NCBI GenBank assembly: GCA_945861635.1
Contig: CAMAWH010000024.1
Coordinates: forward strand, 1 to 64,000
DNA from: Klebsiella pneumoniae
GTDB lineage: Bacteria > Myxococcota_A > UBA796 > SXON01
DNA: 64,000 bases
Direction of reading: 5' to 3'
The notes beneath the pieces were generated by a model, which made no database searches, was not told the DNA's origin, and saw only the letters and a list, made by a program, of their open reading frames with translations. A program made the position numbers and the translations under genes. Positions 56,657 through 63,224 of this stretch are shown here, piece by piece; within the stretch, counting starts at the first letter, position 1; every line of letters begins with the position of its first letter.

Positions 56657-57502
56657 ATGCAAACATCGCTCCTCACCTGGTCTACTATCGGCCGACAACC
56701 ACTATTTTTTACCGAGTCGGCCCGACGGGCGGCGCTTCATGCTCTCGCGGCAGTCGCGGGCGGATTCATCCTCCTGTTCGCCATCGTCGACGACCACATT
56801 CATCTCGTTATCCAGGTAGATCCTAAAAAGTTTGGCATTCTGACGCGCTCGCTCACGACGGTCCTGAGATCTCGGGTCGACGCTCAGCTGTCGTCGGTTT
56901 TTGTCCGCGCTGTGGAAACCAGGAACCACCTCGTGAACCTCGTAGCGTACTGCCTGACCCAGCCGGCGCATCACCGGCTGCCCTGGGACGCCTCGACGAC
57001 GACCGGCTCATGCTTTCCGGACATGATCGGCGCCCGCCGGATTCCAGGATTGACCGTGCGAATCGGGAGCGCGCTCCCCCGCTTTCAGCTGCGTGATGCC
57101 TACGCCGCGGTCGAATTCCCGCTCGTGCCCCTCGAACCCGCTGACGATGCAACGATCCACATGATGGGCGCTGTACGATTGGCGGAGTTGACGGCGGAAG
57201 CGTTTGGTGCCGATCCGGTTTTGGCCACGAACCATCACTCGAGCGTCCTCGCGCGTCGCGTGTTCGCCGTGTTGGCGGAGAATTGTGGCTTTCGTCCCTA
57301 CGACATTGCCCGCGCGCTGAGCATCACGCCAACCGCAGCGGCCCGGCTGACCCATCGCTCCGTCGCCCCCGGCGATACGCGGACCGTGCGGATGCGGGTC
57401 GCCCTCGAGATCGCCGCCGCAGCGCGAGCGTTGCCGACCGCCGTGCGTGAGCCGGAAGCACCTTCGTACAACGTACAGAATCAAGAAATCGCCGCGGCGT
57501 GA
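56657..57502 (+). CDS. REP-associated tyrosine transposase (RAYT), Y1 HUH family
   Basis: The 281-residue protein has the single-domain HUH fold: SARRAALHALAAVAGGFILLFAIVDDHIHLVIQ in outline with the HUH pair H47-I48-H49, and Tyr98 in VNLVAYCLTQPAHHRLPW as the likely nucleophile, near the usual YIxxNPxxAGL element. The C-terminus adds a helix-turn-helix-like part (FRPYDIARALSITPTAAARLTH). RAYTs bind and cut REP palindromes and are normally single-copy, domesticated enzymes. The ATG at 56657 is used; a frame running up through the array is repeat translation. Its array lies just upstream, consistent with a RAYT-REP pair. Confidence 0.85.
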   Translation: MQTSLLTWSTIGRQPLFFTESARRAALHALAAVAGGFILLFAIVDDHIHLVIQVDPKKFGILTRSLTTVLRSRVDAQLSSVFVRAVETRNHLVNLVAYCLTQPAHHRLPWDASTTTGSCFPDMIGARRIPGLTVRIGSALPRFQLRDAYAAVEFPLVPLEPADDATIHMMGAVRLAELTAEAFGADPVLATNHHSSVLARRVFAVLAENCGFRPYDIARALSITPTAAARLTHRSVAPGDTRTVRMRVALEIAAAARALPTAVREPEAPSYNVQNQEIAAA

Positions 57503-57564
57503 CCGCCCCACCAAAGCCTGCGATCCCGGGAATGTCGCCGTCTCCCCGAAAACGTGCCGACAGC

Positions 57565-58623
57565 CTACTGCTTCTTCGCTTCCCGGATGGCACCGAATTC
57601 ACGCTCGGCCACCTTCAGGTGCTCGAAAACGACCCCGAGATTCTTGGCGTTCGCCGGGGTTGGGCGGTCCGCGTCCAGCTCCCGCATCGCGTGGGCCAGC
57701 TCTGCCAGCTGATCGCACACGGCGTTGAGCTTGCCGAGGTCCCGGCTTGCGCGTGACTGGCCGGCAAACTCGGCGCGGTACGTCGCGATCGCCGCGTTTG
57801 CTTCCTCGCCAAGCAGGCCGGCCACGCGCGTCGCCGCGGCGGCCCCGCGGGCGGCCTCGATCTGCGCAAGCTCACCGCGGTGATGCGCCAAACGGTCCAC
57901 CACCAACGCCAGATTTTTTGCGTGTACGTCCGTTTCGACACCAAGACCGCGCACGGTTTCCATGTCCTTGCGGATGCCCTCCAGCGCACCAATCATCCGA
58001 CGGAGCAGGCCCGGCCGGCGCGACGGACGTGACTTGCCGGCGAAATGATTCTTGTAGAGCGCGAACTGCCCGTTCGCAAGCGTCGCAAGCACGCGCGCGC
58101 GCTCACCCGGCGGAAGCGTTCCACGGGCCATCGGAATTTCGACGCGCTCCGCCTCGTAGGTAGCAAGATGATCCGCGGCCCGGGCGACAACCGCCGCAAT
58201 GCGAGCCTCCGAAACGCTTTCCGTCAACGCGCGCATCGACCCGACCCACGCCCGCTGCAACTCCGCCATCTCCCCGAGGAGCGCGGCGTCCCGCGTCTGG
58301 CGCGACTGCCCGGCAAACGACCTCATGTACCGAAGGAAGGTGACTTCCGACCACTCGGCCAACCGCCACGCGCTGAGTGCATCGGGCCCCGCCGCGCGAA
58401 TCGCGGCGATCTCCGCCCGCTCCGTACGGTACAGCGCCAGATTCTCGTCCACGCGCGTCCGAACACCGTCGGCCGCGGCCGCGGTGACCAACGCCTCCGC
58501 ATCGGAGATGATCGCGTCAAGGACAGTGAGATCGCGGGTGGCCCGAGAGCGACCAACGAATGCGCCGCGGTAACGTTCGTGAATGGCATCGGCGCGGGCG
58601 GCAAGGGCGGGTTCGTTCGACAA
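57565..58623 (-). CDS. Protein with four FxGxSRx[ST]R helical repeats
   Basis: I do not recognise a named family for this 352-residue protein. The motif F-[AV]-G-[KQR]-S-R-x-[ST]-R occurs four times: residues 22-30, 103-111, 194-202 and 286-294, with spacings 81, 91 and 92. Each motif begins a stretch of about 90 residues that ends with a helix bearing Glu-Ile or Glu-Arg pairs (NLALYRTERAEI, DHLATYEAERVEI and so on). The whole looks helical. The start is a TTG at 58623 with GGAGG four bases upstream. It is not exported; no signal or membrane segment. The IS3 element lies upstream of it. Confidence 0.8.
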   Translation of the reverse strand: MSNEPALAARADAIHERYRGAFVGRSRATRDLTVLDAIISDAEALVTAAAADGVRTRVDENLALYRTERAEIAAIRAAGPDALSAWRLAEWSEVTFLRYMRSFAGQSRQTRDAALLGEMAELQRAWVGSMRALTESVSEARIAAVVARAADHLATYEAERVEIPMARGTLPPGERARVLATLANGQFALYKNHFAGKSRPSRRPGLLRRMIGALEGIRKDMETVRGLGVETDVHAKNLALVVDRLAHHRGELAQIEAARGAAAATRVAGLLGEEANAAIATYRAEFAGQSRASRDLGKLNAVCDQLAELAHAMRELDADRPTPANAKNLGVVFEHLKVAEREFGAIREAKKQ

Positions 58624-58770
58624 GGAGCCTCCAAAAGGCGGGTGGCGCGTTCTATCGCCCCCAGCGCTCCGATCAAGTGCGCGTGAATGAGCGCGCGACG
58701 ATCGCGGCGGCATGCGTGAAACGTCACGCACCGGATTCGCGAATCGTGCGCTACAATGCCGCCGCCCGAA

Positions 58771-58775
58771 TAGCC
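58771..58775. repeat. Left target-site duplication of the IS3 element
   Basis: TAGCC directly before the left terminal repeat matches TAGCC at 60211-60215 directly after the right one. A 5-base duplication is within the 3-5 base range of IS3-family insertions. Confidence 0.85.
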
Positions 58776-58802
58776 TGTATCGCCCCTGCTGGAACTTGAC
58801 TC
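58776..58802 (+). repeat. Left terminal inverted repeat of the IS3 element
   Basis: 27 bases beginning TGTATCGCCCC and ending GAACTTGACTC. It aligns with the complement of 60184-60210 at 20 of 27 positions, with identical GCCCC, GAAC and GACTC blocks. Confidence 0.88.
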
Positions 58803-58841
58803 TTTCCACCAACGCGTCAGGAGACGCTCCGGAGAAAGTCA

Positions 58842-59156
58842 ATGGCCAAAAAGCCCCACCGCCAGTTCACCACCGAGCAGAAGGTCGCCATCCTCAGACG
58901 GCACCTCGTCGACAAGGTACCCGTGTCGATGCTTTGCGAGGAGTACAAGCTCCAACCCAGTCTTTTCTACCTCTGGCAGAAGCAGGCGTTCGACAATCTC
59001 GCCAATGCACTTCAGCCGGCCGTGCCCACTCCGAGTCTGGCGGCTCGCGACCGGCGCATCGCCGAGTTGGAGGATCGGCTCGTCAAGAAGGACGGCGTGA
59101 TCGCCTGGGTCGCCGAGGAGCACGCCAAGCTAAAAAAAAGTCTTGGGGAGCCCTGA
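58842..59156 (+). CDS. IS3-family transposase OrfA
   Basis: The 104-residue protein has the HTH_Tnp_1 DNA-binding domain (FTTEQKVAILRRHLVDKVPVSMLCEEYKL, in outline) and a following leucine-zipper-like coil (RIAELEDRLVKKDGVIAWVAEEHAKLKK). In IS3 elements OrfA binds the terminal repeats and limits transposition. The start ATG at 58842 follows GGAGA. Near the end is the frameshift site at 59132-59140, which lets ribosomes continue into orfB. Confidence 0.92.
   Translation: MAKKPHRQFTTEQKVAILRRHLVDKVPVSMLCEEYKLQPSLFYLWQKQAFDNLANALQPAVPTPSLAARDRRIAELEDRLVKKDGVIAWVAEEHAKLKKSLGEP
59132..59140 (+). other. Programmed -1 frameshift site (A8-G)
   Basis: The sequence AAAAAAAAG is read in the orfA frame as CTA-AAA-AAA-AGT and in the orfB frame as AAA-AAA-AAG. 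A -1 slip produces OrfAB. The A-run near the end of orfA is typical of IS3-family elements; a possible stimulator hairpin was not assessed. Confidence 0.8.
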
Positions 59157-60172
59157 AAGAGCAATGGGTACCCCACGATCTCCGCGACACGGTCGTCGAC
59201 TTCGTCCGCGACTGGTCCGCGCGGACGGAACTCCCAGCCGCACATTTCATCCGATGGATCGAGGTGCAACGCGGGAAGTTCTACGATTGGGTAGGCCGAT
59301 ACGGCAAGGCCAACGAGCACAACGCACTCGTGCCGCGGGACCATTGGATTCTACCGGAGGAGCGCGAGGCAATCCTCGCCTTCCACGCGAAGAATCCCCT
59401 CGAAGGCTACCGCAGGCTGACGTTCATGATGCTCGACAAGAAGGTCGCGGCCGTCGCCCCGACGACCACCTGGCGCGTGCTCAGCGCGGCGGGCGTCATC
59501 GACAAGTGGAACAAGAAGGCGTCGAAAAAGGGAACCGGCTTCGTCCAGCCCCTCAAGCCGCACGAGCACTGGCACGTCGATATTTCGTACGTCAATGTCG
59601 CAGGAACGTTCTATTACCTGTGCTCGATCCTCGATGGTTGCAGCCGGGCCGTTGTCCATTGGGACCTCCGGCCCTCCATGATCGAGCAGGAAGTCGAAGT
59701 TATCCTCCAAAAAGCGCGGGAACTCCATCCCGACGCCAAACCGCGGATCATCACCGACAACGGCCCGCAATTCATCGCCAACGACTTCAAGGACTTCATC
59801 CGCATTTCGGGCATGACCCATGTCCGAACCACGGTGTATTACCCGCAATCGAACGGAAAAATCGAGCGGTACCACAAAACGATCAAAGGCGACGCGATTC
59901 GCGTGCGGACCCTGCTGAGTCACGACGACGCACGAAAGGTGATCACCGATTTCGTGGCCCACTACAACGGCATGCGCCTGCACAGCGCCATCGGCTACAT
60001 CACGCCCAACGACATGCTTGCCGGCCGAAAAGCTGCGATCCATGCGGAACGCGACCGCCGCCTCGAAGCCGCACGCGACGAACGGGCAACTCGCCGCCAG
60101 CTCGCGAGAGCGGAAACTGCCTGCCCAAACGTTCCACCGTCGCAACCACAAACCGTATCTGTGTCGTTATGA
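59132..60172 (+). CDS. IS3-family transposase OrfB part (expressed as OrfAB fusion)
   Basis: After the frameshift this frame encodes the integrase core (about 345 residues; OrfAB about 440). DDE residues: HVDISYVNVAG, TDNGPQF and NGKIERYHKT, with 35 residues between the second Asp and the Glu as in rve-type integrases. A helix-turn-helix-like HTH_21 segment (ILPEEREAILAFHAKNPLEGYRRLT, in outline) comes before. It ends in a low-complexity tail (QPQTVSVSL). No ATG of its own is placed well, supporting expression by frameshift. Confidence 0.93.
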   Translation, partial: KKKSWGALKEQWVPHDLRDTVVDFVRDWSARTELPAAHFIRWIEVQRGKFYDWVGRYGKANEHNALVPRDHWILPEEREAILAFHAKNPLEGYRRLTFMMLDKKVAAVAPTTTWRVLSAAGVIDKWNKKASKKGTGFVQPLKPHEHWHVDISYVNVAGTFYYLCSILDGCSRAVVHWDLRPSMIEQEVEVILQKARELHPDAKPRIITDNGPQFIANDFKDFIRISGMTHVRTTVYYPQSNGKIERYHKTIKGDAIRVRTLLSHDDARKVITDFVAHYNGMRLHSAIGYITPNDMLAGRKAAIHAERDRRLEAARDERATRRQLARAETACPNVPPSQPQTVSVSL

Positions 60173-60183
60173 TCTCAACCACC

Positions 60184-60210
60184 GAGTCCGGTTCACGCTG
60201 GGGCAGTACA
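60184..60210 (-). repeat. Right terminal inverted repeat of the IS3 element
   Basis: 27 bases ending CACGCTGGGGCAGTACA. The final CA and the block GGGGC pair with TG and GCCCC of the left end. The right end lies 11 bases past the orfB stop codon. Confidence 0.88.
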
Positions 60211-60215
60211 TAGCC
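60211..60215. repeat. Right target-site duplication of the IS3 element
   Basis: TAGCC immediately after the right inverted repeat, identical to 58771-58775. Confidence 0.85.
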
Positions 60216-60264
60216 CACACCGCGGCATCGCTGCCGTCCACGTCTGACCCCCAGGGATGTACCC

Positions 60265-61191
60265 ATGCGCCTTAGCCTCCTTTCGCTATGCACAATTTCG
60301 ATTCCCCTGCTCGCTTGTACCGGAATTCTGGGCAGCCCCGACGATGAAAAAGACAAGGGGTCCGGCAGCGATTCGGGCAGCGACTGCGGCCTCGTCGGCT
60401 GCTCCGACGCCGACACGGACTCCGACAGTGACTCCGATTCCGATAGTGACTCCGACTCCGACACCGATTCGGATGCCGATTCGGATGCCGATTCGGACGC
60501 GGACTCCGATGCAGACGCGGACTCCGATTCGGACGCGGACACCGATTCCGATCGCGACAACGACCTGGACGGCTTCACTGAATCCGAAGACTGTGACGAT
60601 AGAAACGCCCGAGTCTACCCCGGAGCGAAAGAGGTCTGCGACAACGGAGCTGACGACGATTGTGACGGCAACACCGACGAGGGCTGTGCGGCCGACACCG
60701 GTGTCGCCTACCCCGGATTCCGGATCGAAGTGACGACCCCCGGAAAAAACTCCCTCTCATCAGGAAAGTTTGGCTACGCGGCCTATGCACCAAAGCTCGG
60801 CGATGTCGCGTGCAAGGAAATGGGGGCGTTCGGCTCGATCAAATCGGTAGCGAGCGCTTGTACAGGATGCACCTGGTATTTCAAGGGGACGACCTCCACG
60901 TCGTTCACCGAAAGCGGAACGGAGTGCAGTGACCTGTCCTGGTCAATCGATGAATCCAGCGCCGAAACCAGTTGGGGTGGCAAGACCTACTCGTTCGGCT
61001 ACGCCATCAGCTACTACTGGGCCGACTACGGCATCGAGCTCGACCGCGCGATTCTGTACCAGGACGCCTCCGCAGGCACGTGGCAGCCGATCTGGATTGA
61101 CTACAGCAGCGTCAATCAGGTTTCCAAAAGCGGCAGCACGACCACCGGCCAGCAGATGGATACCAGCAACAAATATTATTATTATCCGTAG
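60265..61191 (+). CDS. MopE-like lipoprotein with Asp/Ser repeat linker
   Basis: The 308-residue lipoprotein has the lipobox IPLLACTG, then a long acidic linker made mostly of DS/DA/DT units. One MopE-type metal-binding motif follows (DGFTESEDCDDRNARVYPGAKEVCDNGADDDCDGNTDEG, in outline), known from the copper-binding MopE and widespread in deltaproteobacterial lipoproteins. The remaining 150 residues form an unrecognised beta-rich domain (YAAYAPKLGDVACKEMG, WYFKGTTSTSF) ending in NKYYYYP. The IS3 element has landed 54 bases upstream, probably within its promoter region. Confidence 0.85.
   Translation: MRLSLLSLCTISIPLLACTGILGSPDDEKDKGSGSDSGSDCGLVGCSDADTDSDSDSDSDSDSDSDTDSDADSDADSDADSDADADSDSDADTDSDRDNDLDGFTESEDCDDRNARVYPGAKEVCDNGADDDCDGNTDEGCAADTGVAYPGFRIEVTTPGKNSLSSGKFGYAAYAPKLGDVACKEMGAFGSIKSVASACTGCTWYFKGTTSTSFTESGTECSDLSWSIDESSAETSWGGKTYSFGYAISYYWADYGIELDRAILYQDASAGTWQPIWIDYSSVNQVSKSGSTTTGQQMDTSNKYYYYP
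60405..60560 (+). repeat. Low-complexity Asp-Ser/Ala coding repeat
   Basis: Hexameric GACTCC / GATTCC / GATGCC-type units repeat with small variation and encode the acidic linker of the lipoprotein. Repeat length can change by slippage, six bases at a time, without breaking the frame. Confidence 0.85.
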
Positions 61192-61232
61192 GTACGGGTT
61201 GCGACTCCGGAGCGGCGCACCGACCGGTATCC

Positions 61233-62561
61233 CTACTCCGTCAACTTGAATTCCACCCGGCGATTCTCGGCGCGGCCGACGTCCGTGGTGTTTTCGGCGC
61301 GCGGGTGCAGTTCTCCATATCCAACGTATTGCATGCGGTCGGGATGGATGCCGCGCTCGATAAACCAATTCACCACCGACTCGGCGCGGCGGTCGGAGAG
61401 CTCCAGATTGAACCGGTCATCCCCGACATCGTCGGTATGCCCCTCGACGAGGATTTTCATATCCGGATATTCGTCCAGGACCTTCAGCGCGGCGTAGAGC
61501 GTTTCTTCACTTGACGTGCGAATGACGGCTTTATTGGTTTCGAAATTAATGCCCTCGATCACGCCCGTGAACTGAAGCACGGCGTCCGGAATCTCGTCGG
61601 GACAACCATCGGCGTCCTGATAATTATTTTCCGTCTCGGGGTCGTCCGGACAGCCGTCGTTCTTGTCGAGGATGCCATCTCCATCATTGTCCAATTCGGG
61701 ACAGCCGTCGGAGTCCTCGAACCCGTCCACGTCCTCCGCCTCGTTCTTGCAGTCGTCCTTCTTGTCGCGAATGCCATCTCCATCGTTGTCGGGGTCGGGG
61801 CAGCCGTCGGTGTCCTCAAAGCCATCCCGATCCTCGGGGTCGGTGGGGCAGTCATCGTGGTCGTCGAGAATGCCATCTCCGTCGTTGTCGTTCTCGGGGC
61901 AGCCATCGTCGTCTTCGAAGTCGTCGAAGTCCTCCGGTTCGTCGGGGCAGTCGTCGAACTTGTTCTTGATACCATCCCCATCCTTGTCGGGGGGTTCCTC
62001 CGCGCGGAAGTCGAAACCGACCGTCCACTCTACATTTTGGAACATGTCCGACTGACCCCGCTGGTCGTCCTGTCCGAACATGCCGTACCAACGCACATCC
62101 GTACGGATGTGCAGCGGACCGACAACGTGGAGTGTCATTCCGGGGCCAACGTTCAGGACGACGTCCGTGGACGGGTTCCGGTACAGCGCCCGGTCCTTGT
62201 CGTTGGGTTGGTCGGCCTCGGACTCGCGCAACACATGCACGGCCTGCATGCCGCCGCCGAGCCCGAGGAAGAGGTCGAAGCGCTTCGTCGGCGTGACGTG
62301 TAAAAGCGCGTTGAGACGGGGATTCCACATCTGGTAGACAATGCCGAGGTCACGCGTGTCACCCTCCAGCCGCCCCACATCGACTTCGATGTCAAAAACA
62401 GGCACCACCGCAATGCCGACGCGCCCCACGACTATGGGCGCACCGACAAGCGGATTGCTCTCCGGGGTCCAGAGATATCCGGCGTATAAGCCGCCCGTCG
62501 GCGATGCCGGGGCAGCCATCGCGATTGCGGTGACTAACAGCACGGCGCGCCTATACCACAC
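61233..62561 (-). CDS. OmpA-family outer membrane protein with thrombospondin type 3 repeats
   Basis: The 442-residue protein has a signal peptide and an N-terminal beta-barrel (VGRVGIAVVPVFDIEVDVGR, then FDLFLGLGGGMQAVHVL). Four or more thrombospondin type 3 calcium-binding repeats follow (DKDGDGIKNKFDDCPDEPED and similar, residues about 190-325, 33 residues each). The C-terminus is an OmpA domain (EGHTDDVGDDRFNLELSDRRAESV, in outline) that binds peptidoglycan through Asp and Arg. It should tie the outer membrane to the wall. Its gene is divergent from the ECF sigma factor. Confidence 0.93.
   Translation of the reverse strand: MWYRRAVLLVTAIAMAAPASPTGGLYAGYLWTPESNPLVGAPIVVGRVGIAVVPVFDIEVDVGRLEGDTRDLGIVYQMWNPRLNALLHVTPTKRFDLFLGLGGGMQAVHVLRESEADQPNDKDRALYRNPSTDVVLNVGPGMTLHVVGPLHIRTDVRWYGMFGQDDQRGQSDMFQNVEWTVGFDFRAEEPPDKDGDGIKNKFDDCPDEPEDFDDFEDDDGCPENDNDGDGILDDHDDCPTDPEDRDGFEDTDGCPDPDNDGDGIRDKKDDCKNEAEDVDGFEDSDGCPELDNDGDGILDKNDGCPDDPETENNYQDADGCPDEIPDAVLQFTGVIEGINFETNKAVIRTSSEETLYAALKVLDEYPDMKILVEGHTDDVGDDRFNLELSDRRAESVVNWFIERGIHPDRMQYVGYGELHPRAENTTDVGRAENRRVEFKLTE
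61594..61990 (-). repeat. TSP3 coding repeats, 99-base period
   Basis: The words ATGCCATCT (or close variants) recur at 61672, 61771, 61870 and 61969, exactly 99 bases apart, corresponding to 33-residue thrombospondin type 3 units in the OmpA-family protein. Confidence 0.88.
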
Positions 62562-62615
62562 CGCAACCGGTTCCGCGCGCGGCCGGGACGTGTAAGAATC
62601 CGCTCCCCTCGACCG

Positions 62616-63224
62616 TTGTCAGGTCGGGTGCACGAGGAGGGCACCCTGCACGACGAAGCAGACCTTGCCCCCATCGCCGACGAACGCGCGCTGATCACTC
62701 GCCTCCAGGCGGGGGATCGTGCGTCCGCTGGCGCGCTGTACGCCTGGTACGGCGATTGCCTTTTTCGCGAGGTCATTCTTCCCCGATTGCCCAATCGTGA
62801 ACTGGCGGAGGATGTGCTCCGCGACACCTTCCGCCTCATCCTGGAACGCATCTCCTCGTACAAGCCCGATGAAAACAAGAGCATCTACTTCTGGATTCGC
62901 CGCATTGCCATCAACCGTGCCATCGATGTACACCGCGCCTGGCAGCGTACGCGCCGCCTCGAAGACGCCTACAAGGCAGAATCGAGTGACGACGCTGCGC
63001 CGCCTCCAGGCGCGGCCATGGATCGCGACGAAACCCGCGCTCGCATCGAGGCGGCCCTGGCGCAGCTCCATCCCCGGTACGCCGAAGCGCTGCGCATGCG
63101 CCTCCTCGACGACCGCGACCGCGAAGAATGCGCCACCACGATGGGCGTGACCGTGGGCAACTTCGACGTCATTCTTCACCGCGCCTCCGCCGCCTTCCGA
63201 AAGGTCTACGAACCCGATGACTGA
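62616..63224 (+). CDS. ECF-type RNA polymerase sigma factor
   Basis: The 202-residue protein has sigma region 2 (ALYAWYGDCLFREVILPRL, AEDVLRDTFRLILERI, IYFWIRRIAINRAID) and region 4 (ALAQLHPRYAEALRMRLLDDRDREECATTMGVTVGNFDVILHRAS, in outline). The start is uncertain: TTG at 62616 and GTG at 62628 are in frame, but the strong site GAGGAGG (62634-62640) best serves a CTG at 62646. The stop overlaps the next gene by eight bases, a common arrangement with an anti-sigma factor. Confidence 0.9.
   Translation: MSGRVHEEGTLHDEADLAPIADERALITRLQAGDRASAGALYAWYGDCLFREVILPRLPNRELAEDVLRDTFRLILERISSYKPDENKSIYFWIRRIAINRAIDVHRAWQRTRRLEDAYKAESSDDAAPPPGAAMDRDETRARIEAALAQLHPRYAEALRMRLLDDRDREECATTMGVTVGNFDVILHRASAAFRKVYEPDD

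Larger units (their letters stand above)
58776..60210 (+). mobile_element. Complete IS3-family insertion sequence, 1,435 bases
   Basis: The element is bounded by 27-base terminal inverted repeats that begin TGTA at each end and match at 20 of 27 positions: left 58776-58802 (TGTATCGCCCCTGCTGG...), right 60184-60210 (read on the minus strand as TGTACTGCCCCAGCGTG...). TAGCC flanks both sides. Inside are orfA, a slippery A8-G run and orfB with a full DDE triad. Everything looks intact, so this copy may be active. It sits between divergent promoters of the repeat-protein gene and the MopE-like lipoprotein gene; without it that gap would be about 206 bases. Confidence 0.93.

Noticed and set aside
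58712-59131. Independent orfB start before the frameshift
   Set aside because: The frame is open by chance across orfA; residues are not transposase-like until the A8-G run.
60000-60578. Antisense Ser-rich coding frame
   Set aside because: It is the complement of the Asp/Ser linker and orfB; repeat composition keeps it open by chance.
62563-62595. ECF-type promoter (GCAACC ... CGTGTAA) before the sigma gene
   Set aside because: The spacer would be 20 bases, too long for ECF promoters, and the -10 match is poor.
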